From Algoriphagus sp. PAP.12 (GTDB taxonomy: Bacteria; Bacteroidota; Bacteroidia; Cytophagales; Cyclobacteriaceae): a DNA stretch of 64,000 nt. Made by a program: the position numbers and the translations under genes. Location: assembly GCF_026652115.1 (NCBI RefSeq), contig NZ_JAPPSQ010000005.1:1-64000 (forward strand), in the 5' to 3' direction. A model generated the notes under the pieces. It had not been told where the DNA came from and did no database searches. It worked only from the letters and a program-made list of their open reading frames with translations. Positions 55,204 to 64,000 of this stretch are shown one piece after another; position 1 is the stretch's first letter, and each line of letters opens with the position of its first letter.

Positions 55204-56388
55204 TCACTGGCCACTAACAACTGCTTCCTCTCCCGCAATCTTATCCACCACCAAAGCAATTGCACCATCTCCTGTTACATTACAGGCCGTTCCAAAACTA
55301 TCCATCGCGATATACAAGGCAATCATCAAACCGATCATTTCTTCATTGAATCCCAACATCGCCTGAAGCACTCCAATGGCAGCCATAATTGCTCCTCCTG
55401 GCACTCCAGGTGCTGCCACCATGGCTATTCCCAGCATAAAAATAAAGCCGGCGAACATGGCAAAATCAAATGGCATTTCATTCAATATCATCAATGCCAT
55501 CGCGCAAGCCGTGATCTTCATGATACTTCCAGAAAGATGGATAGTCGCACAAAGTGGAATCACAAAACCAGCAACTTTCTCAGAAACCCCATTCTTTTCT
55601 GCTTGCTCCAAAGTTACTGGAATAGTGGCCGCTGAAGACTGGGTTCCTAAAGCTGTGAAGTAAGCCGGAAGCATATTTAACAGGAGTTTTACAGGATTTT
55701 TCTTGACAATAGTTCCAGCAATCACATACTGCAAAATCAGCAAAAGGATATGCAATCCGAAAATCACACCTATGATATTTAGGAAGACGGATAAAATCTG
55801 GAAAACTTCCCCACTGTAGGACATGCTTGCAAAAATCCCGAGGATAAATAGAGGCAAAAGCGGAATAATTACTTTCTCGATCACCTGCATAATAATGGTC
55901 TGAAAGTCGCTCACTACCAATTTCAAAGTGGATTTTTCTTGATAAGCCAAGCCCAATCCAATTACAAATGCCAAAACCAAAGCAGACATCACGTCAATAA
56001 CAGCTGGAATTTCGATAGAGAAAAACGGAGTCAACTCCTTCGTATTTTCAGCTATTTCAGTGGTTGAATTGATATGCTCAGCCAATAGGCCCGGGAAAAT
56101 ATTAGATGCTGTAAAAAAGGTCATAAACCCTGAAAACAAGGTAGAACCATAGGCAATAGCTGCTGTCAACAAAAGCATTTTTCCGGCTTCCTTTCCCAAA
56201 TCAGAGATCGCCGGCATGATCAATCCCATGATGATCAATGGAATTGCAAAACTCAAAAATTGACCGAAAAAGGCATTGAAAGTAGCAAAGATCCGATTGA
56301 ACCATTCCGGCATATACAAACCAAAAACAATCCCCAGAACGATGGCAACAAATACTTTAAATAAAAGGCTATTGACTATTTTCTTCAT
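55204..56388 (-). CDS. Dicarboxylate/amino acid:cation symporter (DAACS)
   Basis: A 394-residue inner-membrane transporter of the GltP/SdcS type, importing acidic amino acids or C4-dicarboxylates with Na+ or H+. Eight membrane helices and the re-entrant loops are visible; the first loop carries TQSSAATIPVT (SSxAT motif, about 254-264), the second transport motif is GTACNVTGDGA near residue 370. It stands alone, convergent with the barrel gene and divergent from the sulfatase gene. Confidence 0.93.
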   Translation of the reverse strand: MKKIVNSLLFKVFVAIVLGIVFGLYMPEWFNRIFATFNAFFGQFLSFAIPLIIMGLIMPAISDLGKEAGKMLLLTAAIAYGSTLFSGFMTFFTASNIFPGLLAEHINSTTEIAENTKELTPFFSIEIPAVIDVMSALVLAFVIGLGLAYQEKSTLKLVVSDFQTIIMQVIEKVIIPLLPLFILGIFASMSYSGEVFQILSVFLNIIGVIFGLHILLLILQYVIAGTIVKKNPVKLLLNMLPAYFTALGTQSSAATIPVTLEQAEKNGVSEKVAGFVIPLCATIHLSGSIMKITACAMALMILNEMPFDFAMFAGFIFMLGIAMVAAPGVPGGAIMAAIGVLQAMLGFNEEMIGLMIALYIAMDSFGTACNVTGDGAIALVVDKIAGEEAVVSGQ

Positions 56389-56572
56389 AAAATCGAATTG
56401 TAAAGGGCCTCAACGGTACAAGCCCATCTCTAAATTTTGATTTGCTAAGATAGAAGGATTGGGGAGAAACAACCATTAAGCATTAAACTCAAATTCAAAT
56501 TAGTCCATTTGACCAATTATGATATCATTACACCCTAAATAGATTTATATTAGAGCTCTTAAAAAAGCTCCT

Positions 56573-58066
56573 ATGCGTTCTAAATTCCCCCTAGCTCTCC
56601 TAATTTTAGCCTTTTCCTTTCAGATAAACAGCTTTTCACAAAGCAAGGAGAAACCCAATATCGTTTTCTTTTTTGTGGATGATATGGGTTGGCAGGATAC
56701 CTCTGTTCCATTTTACAAAGAAGTCACCAAACTCAACAGAGAATACTACACTCCTAACATGGAAATTTTGGCAAGTGAGGGAATGAAATTCACACAAGCC
56801 TATGCGGCGGCTGTTTGCTCCCCTTCAAGAGTTAGTTTGATCACGGGGATGAACCCAGCCAGACATCGCGTTACCAATTGGACTTTGAGAAAAGGAAAAT
56901 CTCCAGACCCTGAACATCCGATCGTCACCTCACCCAACTGGAACCTGAATGGCCTAAGTGCACATCCAAATGAAGAACTGGCAGTATACCATATCACGCT
57001 TCCTGAACTTTTGAAAAATGAAGGATATAAGACCATCCATGTTGGAAAAGCTCATTTTGGTGCTGATCAGACTTCTGGAGAAGATCCATTGAATTTAGGC
57101 TTTGATGTGAACATAGCTGGACATGCTGCAGGTGCTCCAGGCAGCTATTTCAGCGAAAAGCATTTTAGCTCAACCTGGAGAAAAGGTGATAAAATCTGGG
57201 ACGTACCTGGATTGGAAAAGTATTATGATCAAGATATTTTCCTGACAGAAGCATTGACTTTGGAGGCTAATCAAGAAATTGAAAATGCCGTCAAAGAAGG
57301 CAAGCCATTCTATCTCTATATGTCACACTATGCAGTGCACGCCCCTTGGGAAAAAGATCCTCGATTCTACCAAAAATTCATTGATCAGGGATTGGGAGAA
57401 TTTCAGGCGGCTTATGCATCCATGCTCGAAGGAATGGACAAATCATTGGGAGATATCATGTCCCAACTTAGAAATTTGGGAGTTGAGGACAATACGATAG
57501 TGGTATTTATGTCTGACAATGGTAGTCCAAGTCAAACTCCTCCAAATCTCCCACTTCGAGGTCATAAAATCGATCCTTATGAAGGAGGAATTCGCGTCCC
57601 CATGATCGTCAAATGGCCAGGTGTGGTACCGGAAAAAAGTAAAACCAATGATTATGTCATCATCGAGGATATATTTCCAACTTTCCTTGAAATGGCAGGA
57701 ACACCTAAACCAGAAAAAAATTCAGATGATGGAAAAAGCTTCGTTCCGATTTTGGAAGGAAAGAAAACTAACTCGGAAAGACCACTATTCTGGCACTTTC
57801 CAAATACTTACGATGTACCTCCATACAGCATAATCCGCAAAGGTGATTGGAAACTGATTTATCAACATGTAGATCAGACTTTTGAATTGTATAATATCCC
57901 TAATGACATTTCCGAGACTCAAAACCTGATTTCACAAAACCCAAAAAAGGCGAAAGAGCTTTCGAAAGAGTTGGGTAAATATTTAAAAGAGACTCAGGCT
58001 CAAATGCCATCAATCAATGCTACCGGAGAATCTGTAGCTTATCCGGATGAGGTGCAAATAAAGTAA
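56573..58066 (+). CDS. Secreted sulfatase (arylsulfatase family)
   Basis: A 497-residue alkaline-phosphatase-superfamily sulfatase with signal peptide ending at about residue 23. The metal site VDDMGWQD is near residues 35-42. The modification motif C-S-P-S-R has Cys82, which an anSME-type enzyme would turn into formylglycine; no such maturase is in the window. Other landmarks are GKAHFG, SHYAVHAPWE and VVFMSDNGS. Likely acts on sulfated polysaccharides outside the cytoplasm. The next gene, DUF1460, follows by 40 bases on the same strand. Confidence 0.93.
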   Translation: MRSKFPLALLILAFSFQINSFSQSKEKPNIVFFFVDDMGWQDTSVPFYKEVTKLNREYYTPNMEILASEGMKFTQAYAAAVCSPSRVSLITGMNPARHRVTNWTLRKGKSPDPEHPIVTSPNWNLNGLSAHPNEELAVYHITLPELLKNEGYKTIHVGKAHFGADQTSGEDPLNLGFDVNIAGHAAGAPGSYFSEKHFSSTWRKGDKIWDVPGLEKYYDQDIFLTEALTLEANQEIENAVKEGKPFYLYMSHYAVHAPWEKDPRFYQKFIDQGLGEFQAAYASMLEGMDKSLGDIMSQLRNLGVEDNTIVVFMSDNGSPSQTPPNLPLRGHKIDPYEGGIRVPMIVKWPGVVPEKSKTNDYVIIEDIFPTFLEMAGTPKPEKNSDDGKSFVPILEGKKTNSERPLFWHFPNTYDVPPYSIIRKGDWKLIYQHVDQTFELYNIPNDISETQNLISQNPKKAKELSKELGKYLKETQAQMPSINATGESVAYPDEVQIK

Positions 58067-58106
58067 GGAAAAGATCCGTTTTCATTTCCCTATATTTAAC
58101 GGAAAT

Positions 58107-58958
58107 ATGAAAAAGCTCCTGATATCCATTTCTCTCCTTTTCCCAATTCTCCTACAGGCACAAACAGTTTGTAGCTTAGAAAGCCGAGAAAAGGTTGAAA
58201 GCGCCTTAGAAAAACTAACAGAGCTTGATTCTAAGTCCATGACTCCCAATGAACGAATCGTGGAAATTGGACAGTGGTTTATGGGAACTCCCTATGTGGA
58301 GAAAACACTCGAAATCCCTGGACCAGAGCAGGTAGTAATTGATTTTCAAGGAGTGGATTGCACCACATTTTTGGAATCGGTGGTTTCCTTAGCTCTTATC
58401 GAAGAGGCAGGAGATTTATCCTTTGAGGCTTTTGAAAAAGAACTGGAAAACCTTCGATATCGAGGAGGTAAAAATACCGGCTATATCAGTCGCCTCCATT
58501 ATTTTTCAGATTGGATTTATAGCAACCAGAAGAAAGGGATCGTCACTGACATGACTCAAAAAATCGGAGGAGTTCCTTATGAAAACCACCCTACTTTTAT
58601 GACGGAAAATCCTCAGCTTTATCCCCAACTCAGCCAAAAAGAAAATGTAGAGCAGCTCAAAAATATTGAAGCAGGAATCCGTACCCGATCTTATTATTTC
58701 ATTCCAAAAGCACAAATCAGCCAGGTTGAAAACAAAATTCAATCTGGAGATCTAATCGCAATTACCACTTCCATGAATAACCTGGATATGGTTCATGTGG
58801 GATTTGCTTTCGAAAAAGATGGAAGAATTCACTTGATGCATGCCAGCTCCAAAAACAAAGAAGTGGAAATTTCAGAACTTCCACTTCATGAATATTTAGC
58901 AGGAAACCGATCCCAATCCGGGATTATGGTTGTGAGATTAAATTCAGCATCTAATTAA
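58107..58958 (+). CDS. DUF1460 amidase-like protein (NlpC/P60-related)
   Basis: A 283-residue secreted protein, signal peptide MKKLLISISLLFPILLQAQ. The DUF1460 family has an NlpC/P60-like fold with N-acetylmuramoyl-L-alanine amidase activity in a Bacteroides member. The catalytic Cys85 (GVDCTTFLE), the His in DMVHVGFAF and the LMHASS motif are all present, in contrast to the degenerate NlpC/P60-like protein at 14353. Probable periplasmic cell-wall recycling enzyme. Its stop overlaps the convergent cyclase-family gene by 4 bases. Confidence 0.9.
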   Translation: MKKLLISISLLFPILLQAQTVCSLESREKVESALEKLTELDSKSMTPNERIVEIGQWFMGTPYVEKTLEIPGPEQVVIDFQGVDCTTFLESVVSLALIEEAGDLSFEAFEKELENLRYRGGKNTGYISRLHYFSDWIYSNQKKGIVTDMTQKIGGVPYENHPTFMTENPQLYPQLSQKENVEQLKNIEAGIRTRSYYFIPKAQISQVENKIQSGDLIAITTSMNNLDMVHVGFAFEKDGRIHLMHASSKNKEVEISELPLHEYLAGNRSQSGIMVVRLNSASN

Positions 58959-59782
58959 TCTCTGATAGTCGCAATTACGCGAAGCGGACCTCCACTTCCC
59001 CCTTTGATTTTCATAGGTAGAGCTACTACATAAATGCCCGTTGCTGGAAGTTGATCCAAATTAGCCATGTTCTCAAATCCTGGAATCTGATTTTCCATCA
59101 ATCGCTGATGAGCAGCAAAATCCTTGGACTGTCCATAATCTAAACTAGGAGTATCCAATCCAACAGCCTTTACCTTTCTGGCTTTGGCAAGCCATTCAGC
59201 TGTTTCAGGATGAATTCCCGGAAAATGCAATTCAGGAATAGCATCTACCCCTGTTTTAGCTGTTCCAAAATACCCTTCTCTATCAGGATAAAACTGGCCA
59301 TAGCCCGTTCTGAATAGTACCATGGTATTTTCTGGAATTTTGCCATTTATAGACTCCCATTCCAATACAGCAGCTGAATCAATCAAATAATCTCGATTAT
59401 TCAAGGCTTTTTCACTTACATCAATCACCACTGCATTTCCAGTCAATTTAGAAAGAGGTAGCTCATCCACGGTCTCCCCTTTTTCATAAAAATGAATGGG
59501 GGAGTCCAAATGAGTCCCTCCATGCTCTGGAGTCAAAAGAGTGTAAGAAGAATAATAATATCCTAATTCTGTAATACCTTCAGCATCCACTCTGTGCTGA
59601 AAACCATCAGGATTATTTGGCCAATAAAGAGTTGTCGAATCAAAGGAATAAGTCAAATCAATCCACTTAAGATCTTCAAAAGGATCAGGAGACAAAGTCT
59701 CAACCGGAGTATTTGAATAACAAGAAATCAATAGGAATGGAAGAACTACTCCAAGGATTGAATTTTTAAAAAGCTTCATCAT
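58955..59782 (-). CDS. Cyclase-family lipoprotein (kynurenine formamidase-like)
   Basis: A 275-residue metal-dependent hydrolase of the cyclase family. The signature HGGTHLDSPIHF is at about residues 93-104 and supplies metal ligands; further conserved blocks are GYGQFYPDREGYFG and GLDTPSLDYG. The N-terminus is a lipoprotein signal with LLISC, so the enzyme is probably anchored in a membrane facing the periplasm. MMK allows two starts (59782 or 59779). Substrate unknown; cytoplasmic relatives hydrolyse N-formylkynurenine. Confidence 0.9.
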   Translation of the reverse strand: MMKLFKNSILGVVLPFLLISCYSNTPVETLSPDPFEDLKWIDLTYSFDSTTLYWPNNPDGFQHRVDAEGITELGYYYSSYTLLTPEHGGTHLDSPIHFYEKGETVDELPLSKLTGNAVVIDVSEKALNNRDYLIDSAAVLEWESINGKIPENTMVLFRTGYGQFYPDREGYFGTAKTGVDAIPELHFPGIHPETAEWLAKARKVKAVGLDTPSLDYGQSKDFAAHQRLMENQIPGFENMANLDQLPATGIYVVALPMKIKGGSGGPLRVIATIRD

Positions 59783-59877
59783 TCAATAGGTTAGATTTTA
59801 CTGAAAGTAAGACTGAAATTTTAAATGATTATCATACTAAAAGTTTAAAAACCAAAACATTCCTATCAAATCCGGTT

Positions 59878-61314
59878 TTATAAGTTTTGTGTCACTTTCT
59901 CAATTTGAGATTTTTCAAAAAGGGAGTCATACTCCAAATTTCTTTCTGTAGGAACCGGTGAGTGATTTCGCTCTCTCCATTGATTCAATTTCCCTAAAAG
60001 TTCAGCTACTTTTTTAGGATTGGACTCTGCCAAATTAGTGGTCTCTGAAATGTCCTCTTTCAGATTATAAAGTTCCAACCCTCCATCTTCAAAATACTGA
60101 TGAAGCTTCCAGTCTCCTGACCGAATTACCGAACCTGGTCTGGTTCTAAAAAGCGGATCCCGAGCTCCATCTTCTTTGGGGTTATATGCCTCTAAGTAAA
60201 TAGGAAAGTGCCAAAACAGGTCTTGAGAATCCATCTTTTCTCCCTTCAACAAAGGAAGAAAACTTTCACCTTCCAACTGGTAAAGTGGTTTTTCAGCTCC
60301 AATTAAATCTTGCAACGTAGGGAAGAAATCTATCTGAGAAACCGGAATCTGTACTTTTTGGTGAGAAAACTTTCCAGCCCAAGATACAATCAAGGGCACT
60401 CGGATTCCTCCTTCATAATAACTTCCCTTTCCTGCTCTTAAAGGATCTTGATAACTGACAGCCCGGATCCCACCATTGTCAGATGTGAAAATAATTATTG
60501 TGTTTTCCGCTAAGCCCAAATCGGAGACTTTGGATAATAGCCTTCCGACATTCTGATCCATATTGTAAATCATGGCTGCATATGTCGGATTGGATCTTCC
60601 TGGCTCGGGAGTTTTTGCAGCAAATCGGGCGATATCCTCCTCTTTGGCCATCAATGGTGTATGGACAGTATAAAAAGGTAGATAAAGAAAAAATGGCCGT
60701 TTTTGATTCTTTTCGACAAAATCGATCGCCGCAGAAGTCAAAACATCTGTCAAAAACTCCCCATCCTCAACTGAATCCACTGGACTCACATTAAATGGGC
60801 TGAAATACCCATCCCTTCCCGGGTTCCCTCTGTGACTTCCACCTACATTGAGGTCAAATCCGAAGTTGATGGGATTTTCAGAAACATGCCATTTCCCAAT
60901 GCTGGCCGTGATATAGCCTTGATCCCGAAACAAATTACCGAGAGTGTATGATTTTGGGTCAATTGAATCATTATTAGGAGATGGAATGAGTTTTATGGTT
61001 TTGGGATTACCTCGATCTGCAGGACTTACTGTATAAATCCCATGGGTCGGTGTATTTGTCCCTGTCAGCATCGTAGCTCGACTTGGGGCGCAATTGGAGG
61101 CTCCAGCGTAGGCTTGATTAAACACCACTCCTGTTTTGCTCAAACTATCAATATTCGGGGTCTCGTAATAACTCGATCCCATATATCCCAAATCTCTCCA
61201 TCCCAAATCATCCACATTGATCAGAATGACATTGGGTTTTCTTTCTTCCATTTTCACCTCTTGAGAACACGAGAAAAAAGAAAGAAATAGGGGGATTAAA
61301 AGGAGTTGACGCAT
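59878..61314 (-). CDS. Sulfatase lipoprotein
   Basis: A 478-residue sulfatase with a lipoprotein signal (LLLIPLFLSFFSC, Cys16). The metal motif NVDDLGWRD is near residues 33-41 and the formylglycine motif C-A-P-S-R has Cys75. Also visible are ASIGKWH, YTVHTPL and IIFTSDNGG. The frame is open to 61344, but ATG 61314 gives the correct signal peptide. It follows the GH29 gene by 37 bases on the same strand, so joint action on a sulfated, fucose-containing glycan is plausible. Confidence 0.92.
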   Translation of the reverse strand: MRQLLLIPLFLSFFSCSQEVKMEERKPNVILINVDDLGWRDLGYMGSSYYETPNIDSLSKTGVVFNQAYAGASNCAPSRATMLTGTNTPTHGIYTVSPADRGNPKTIKLIPSPNNDSIDPKSYTLGNLFRDQGYITASIGKWHVSENPINFGFDLNVGGSHRGNPGRDGYFSPFNVSPVDSVEDGEFLTDVLTSAAIDFVEKNQKRPFFLYLPFYTVHTPLMAKEEDIARFAAKTPEPGRSNPTYAAMIYNMDQNVGRLLSKVSDLGLAENTIIIFTSDNGGIRAVSYQDPLRAGKGSYYEGGIRVPLIVSWAGKFSHQKVQIPVSQIDFFPTLQDLIGAEKPLYQLEGESFLPLLKGEKMDSQDLFWHFPIYLEAYNPKEDGARDPLFRTRPGSVIRSGDWKLHQYFEDGGLELYNLKEDISETTNLAESNPKKVAELLGKLNQWRERNHSPVPTERNLEYDSLFEKSQIEKVTQNL

Positions 61315-61351
61315 GGGATTCTGTCTTTTAAAAGACCTTAACAATAATATT

Positions 61352-62746
61352 TTAATTTAGGAAAGCCTTCAAAGATTTTAGCTTCACCTCTCCTTTAGAC
61401 TCCAAAACTTTCAACCGAACTGCTTTGATTTCAACCTCAGGAATTTTGGCAATGTGCTTATGTCCGATCAAAGTCCCTTCATACAAATTCACCCATTTCC
61501 CATTTACTTTTCCTTCCAACACAAACTTTCTAACACGTTCTCCAAATTCAATATTTTCCTCCAATACCACTTCATTAATCTTAAGAGCTTTTGATGAAGT
61601 GCTTTGCAAAGTTCCTTTTTTATCAGGAACAGCCGAAATCAATGGATTGTCAAACCGTTGATGAATTTCCTCTCCAAACTCTTTCAATCTTTGGACATCA
61701 GCATCGGGAACTAAGCCTCTGTCATCCGGCGTAATTCCTAAAATCAGTGTACTATTATGGCCGACACTGTTGTAATACATATTCATGAGGTTTTCCAATG
61801 GATAAATATGATCCTCATCCTCAGGTTCCCAAAACCATTCATGTCTTCCATTATACCCTCTCAAAGGAGCGTCACTCATCGCAGGGATGTAGTATTGCCC
61901 ATCCGGATCTCCATGTTTGATCGGTCGAAAATTGATGGAATCCCCTCGGTTTGCAAACCAAGAAGGTGTATGGTATGTCCCCCAACTTGGATAAGGAACA
62001 GTCCCTGATTCACTCCCTCCCCAACGAATATCTGCCCGATCCAGGTTATGGTAAAATAGTGCGTTTGGTTGGTTCCGCTCTACAATCCCTTGCACATCAG
62101 GTCCTCCTTGCTTAGGCCCATGAGCTCCCCCATCAAACCAAATAATAGCCAATTCGCCATATCGGGAAGTCAATTCCTCCACCATGCCTTCACACATTTT
62201 ATTGTAATAGGCCTGTCTGTTTTTGGAAAATTCCGAATTTCCCTGAACTTTGAAATCGTGGACTCCCATAAATGAATTCCAACGAATTCCGATATAAATC
62301 CCCGGCTCAATCCCCTGCTTTCTACAAGACTCCACAAAGTCTTTAACGATATCACCTTTCCCCTCCTGAAACTTCAAGGCTTTCATGCTATAAGGATTGA
62401 CATCACTTTGATAGATGGCAAAACCTGTTTCATGGGTCGCGGTCAGAATGGCAATTTTGGCTCCCATTTCTTTGACAGACTTCACCCATTGATCGGTATC
62501 CAATTGCTCGGGATTGAAAATATTGTAATCCGGAATTGGCGTAATCCGGTTTTTACTTTGTACATATTTTTCTTCATCAAAAACATGTAAATCATAATGG
62601 AACACAGCGACTAACTCCGCATCCTGCCAAGCTAATTGGGATGCTGTTGGGACTGGTACAGGAGAAATGTCCTGAGCATGAAGAATAGGATTACTCAACA
62701 GCAATAGAGCCAAAATGGAAAGAAAATATCTAGGGCTTAAAATCAT
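61352..62746 (-). CDS. Alpha-L-fucosidase family protein (GH29)
   Basis: A 464-residue secreted glycosidase; signal peptide ends near residue 24 (ILHAQ). The GH29 nucleophile is Asp205 in IIWFDGGAHG. The usual TAKHHDGF block reads TATHETGF, so the second His of the family is replaced by Glu, which may change substrate specificity. The C-terminal 100 residues form a beta-sandwich appended to the barrel. It is cotranscribed with a downstream sulfatase (37-base gap). Likely releases L-fucose from algal or mucin-like glycans; a galactosidase-like activity cannot be excluded. Confidence 0.86.
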   Translation of the reverse strand: MILSPRYFLSILALLLLSNPILHAQDISPVPVPTASQLAWQDAELVAVFHYDLHVFDEEKYVQSKNRITPIPDYNIFNPEQLDTDQWVKSVKEMGAKIAILTATHETGFAIYQSDVNPYSMKALKFQEGKGDIVKDFVESCRKQGIEPGIYIGIRWNSFMGVHDFKVQGNSEFSKNRQAYYNKMCEGMVEELTSRYGELAIIWFDGGAHGPKQGGPDVQGIVERNQPNALFYHNLDRADIRWGGSESGTVPYPSWGTYHTPSWFANRGDSINFRPIKHGDPDGQYYIPAMSDAPLRGYNGRHEWFWEPEDEDHIYPLENLMNMYYNSVGHNSTLILGITPDDRGLVPDADVQRLKEFGEEIHQRFDNPLISAVPDKKGTLQSTSSKALKINEVVLEENIEFGERVRKFVLEGKVNGKWVNLYEGTLIGHKHIAKIPEVEIKAVRLKVLESKGEVKLKSLKAFLN

Positions 62747-62953
62747 GGGGTTTTAGTACTTTTTGTATTCAAATCGGATGTGAATATGGAGAATAATCTA
62801 AGCTTCTTCAAACATTATTAGTGCAATTACCCTAAAAATTGTATTTGAGAAGAATTTGACAATATGCCCTAATTGGTTTCCATGCTCATTTCTTTACATT
62901 ATCTTAACCTCACTTTTAATCAAGACTCCAAGCAACCCCATTATTTTCACCTC

Positions 62954-64000
62954 ATGAAAAAAACCAGGAGAGAATTCCTCAAAAAATCAGCTCTATTGAC
63001 TGGAGCAGCAGGAATGTGGCAAATATTACCGACTTCCATTGAGAAAGCTTTAGCGATCAGCCCAGACCCGGGAACCACTTTTGAAGATGCCGAGCATGTA
63101 GTTATGCTGATGCAAGAAAACCGATCATTTGACCATTGTTTTGGAACCCTCCGTGGGGTAAGAGGATATAATGACCCGAGGGCGATTTCCATTCCTCAGA
63201 AATTCCCTGTATGGATGCAGCCTGACAAAGAAGGAAACCGATTTGCCCCTTTTAGACTAGATATCCAGGCCACCAAAGCAACTTGGATGCGGGATATTCC
63301 GCACTCTTGGGAAAACCAGGTTGACGCAAGAAATAAAGGGAAATATGATGGCTGGATTGAGGCCAAAAGACCCGGAAGAGAAGAGTTCAAAAAAGTCCCA
63401 TTAACCATGGGCTATTATACCCGCCAAGACATTCCTTTTTACTATGCTTTTGCTGATGCCTTCACGGTTTTTGATCAGCATTTCTGCGCTGCACTGACAG
63501 GTACTACTACCAATAGAAGTTATTTCTGGACAGGTAAAACGCATGGCGAACCTGGCACCAAAGCCAAAGTAAGAAATGGCGAAGTAAATTATGAGCACGA
63601 AGCGAGCTGGAAAACTTTCCCTGAAAGACTGGAAGAGTTGGGTATTTCTTGGAAAGTGTACCAAAACGAAATCAGCTTACCTTCTTTGGTGGAAAACTCT
63701 TCTTTACTGGCAAACTTCACAGACAATAACTTAGAATGGTTCTCTAATTTCCATGTCAAATTCAGTCCTGGATTCTACGAATACCTTGAATATCAAAAAC
63801 CGATTTTGGAAAAGGAAATTGCAGACTTTGAACAGCATGGAGTACCTCAGGATGCTGGAGCAGATTTCTTGAAGAAAATTGAGGAGAAGAAAGCTCAGCT
63901 GGCAATGGCCAAAGAGTATTTGGTAACTTATAGCCCAAGCAATTTTGAAAAGCTAAGCGGCTTTGAGAAAAACCTCCATCGCAAAGCATTTGCTAGAAAT
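62954..64000 (+). CDS. Tat-exported phosphocholine-specific phospholipase C (partial, 3' end outside the window)
   Basis: An open frame of 349 codons that runs off the right edge, so the stop is not seen. It begins MKKTRREFLKKS, a twin-arginine signal (Arg5-Arg6), followed by AGMWQILPTSIEKALA. The sequence HVVMLMQENRSFDHCFGTLRGVRG is the signature of bacterial phosphoesterase-family phospholipase C enzymes (two pieces: HVVMLMQENRSFDH and CFGTLRGVRG). Further on, TGTTTNRSYFWTG and GISWKVYQNE fit. It hydrolyses phosphatidylcholine or sphingomyelin in exported form; it may also take part in phosphate acquisition. Start ATG 62954 is supported by the signal peptide. Confidence 0.93.
   Translation, partial: MKKTRREFLKKSALLTGAAGMWQILPTSIEKALAISPDPGTTFEDAEHVVMLMQENRSFDHCFGTLRGVRGYNDPRAISIPQKFPVWMQPDKEGNRFAPFRLDIQATKATWMRDIPHSWENQVDARNKGKYDGWIEAKRPGREEFKKVPLTMGYYTRQDIPFYYAFADAFTVFDQHFCAALTGTTTNRSYFWTGKTHGEPGTKAKVRNGEVNYEHEASWKTFPERLEELGISWKVYQNEISLPSLVENSSLLANFTDNNLEWFSNFHVKFSPGFYEYLEYQKPILEKEIADFEQHGVPQDAGADFLKKIEEKKAQLAMAKEYLVTYSPSNFEKLSGFEKNLHRKAFARN

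Noticed and set aside
1-64000. CRISPR array or tandem short repeats
   Set aside because: No regularly spaced direct repeats were seen on scanning; the only short repeats are the hairpins and operators listed.

Overview
The window looks like chromosome from a marine or freshwater Bacteroidota, most likely a cytophagian of the Cyclobacteriaceae/Algoriphagus type. This is inferred from gene families, not from a database search. Supporting signs are a PorU2/PorV2-type type IX secretion pair, a CtlX citrulline-utilisation hydrolase, sulfatases beside a GH29 glycosidase, BlaI/M56 sensor genes, almost no Shine-Dalgarno sequences, and promoters of the Bacteroidetes kind (TTG or TTTG, 19 bp, TAnnTTTG) before the tRNA and the blaI-like gene. 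The sequence is moderately AT-rich and densely packed; many genes overlap by 1-40 bases or start divergently without a spacer.

Layout. 0-5.7 kb: an SDR oxidoreductase, a secreted S9 prolyl peptidase, and a translationally coupled LpxH-like phosphoesterase and MurG/UGT-like glycosyltransferase. 5.7-9.8 kb: a BlaI-type repressor with two tandem M56 sensor proteases; two perfect TTCTACA-N2-TGTAGAA dyads lie exactly on the -33 and -7 elements. 10-13.3 kb: a GH63-type glucosidase overlapping rnhB. 13.3-21.2 kb: HNH nuclease, an NlpC/P60-like protein without its catalytic cysteine, smpB, tsaD, and a divergent TamB whose TTG start shares one base with the tsaD start codon. 21.2-26.3 kb: photolyase, Smr-domain protein, an unknown, cystathionine synthase/lyase and a VTT membrane protein. 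26.3-32.4 kb: PorU2 and PorV2. 32.8-41.5 kb: an envelope-response-like block of PadR, double-PspC protein, beta-CASP nuclease, small lipoprotein, ECF sigma factor, membrane anti-sigma-like protein, two paralogous beta-barrel proteins and a DUF4097-type repeat protein. 41.5-46.9 kb: FNR-like reductase, purB, CtlX and other metabolic genes. 46.9-47.8 kb: a gene-free stretch full of inverted repeats. 47.8-51.9 kb: Tat-exported molybdopterin dehydrogenase with its 2Fe-2S subunit, and a Tat-exported Gfo/Idh/MocA protein. 52.2 kb: tRNA-Asn. 52.3-53.5 kb: a small AT-rich, possibly acquired segment with a candidate HEPN-like protein and strong hairpins. 53.5-56.4 kb: MtfA-like peptidase, an outer-membrane protein and a DAACS transporter. 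56.6-64 kb: two sulfatases, a DUF1460 amidase-like protein, a cyclase-family lipoprotein, a GH29 fucosidase and the start of a Tat-exported phospholipase C.

How the genes may work together (inference). Much of the window concerns the cell envelope: outer-membrane and T9SS assembly (TamB, PorU2/PorV2), envelope sensing (M56/BlaI; PadR/PspC/ECF), and degradation of sulfated or fucosylated polymers and organic esters outside the cytoplasm. I saw no CRISPR array, transposase, integrase, prophage gene or rRNA gene.
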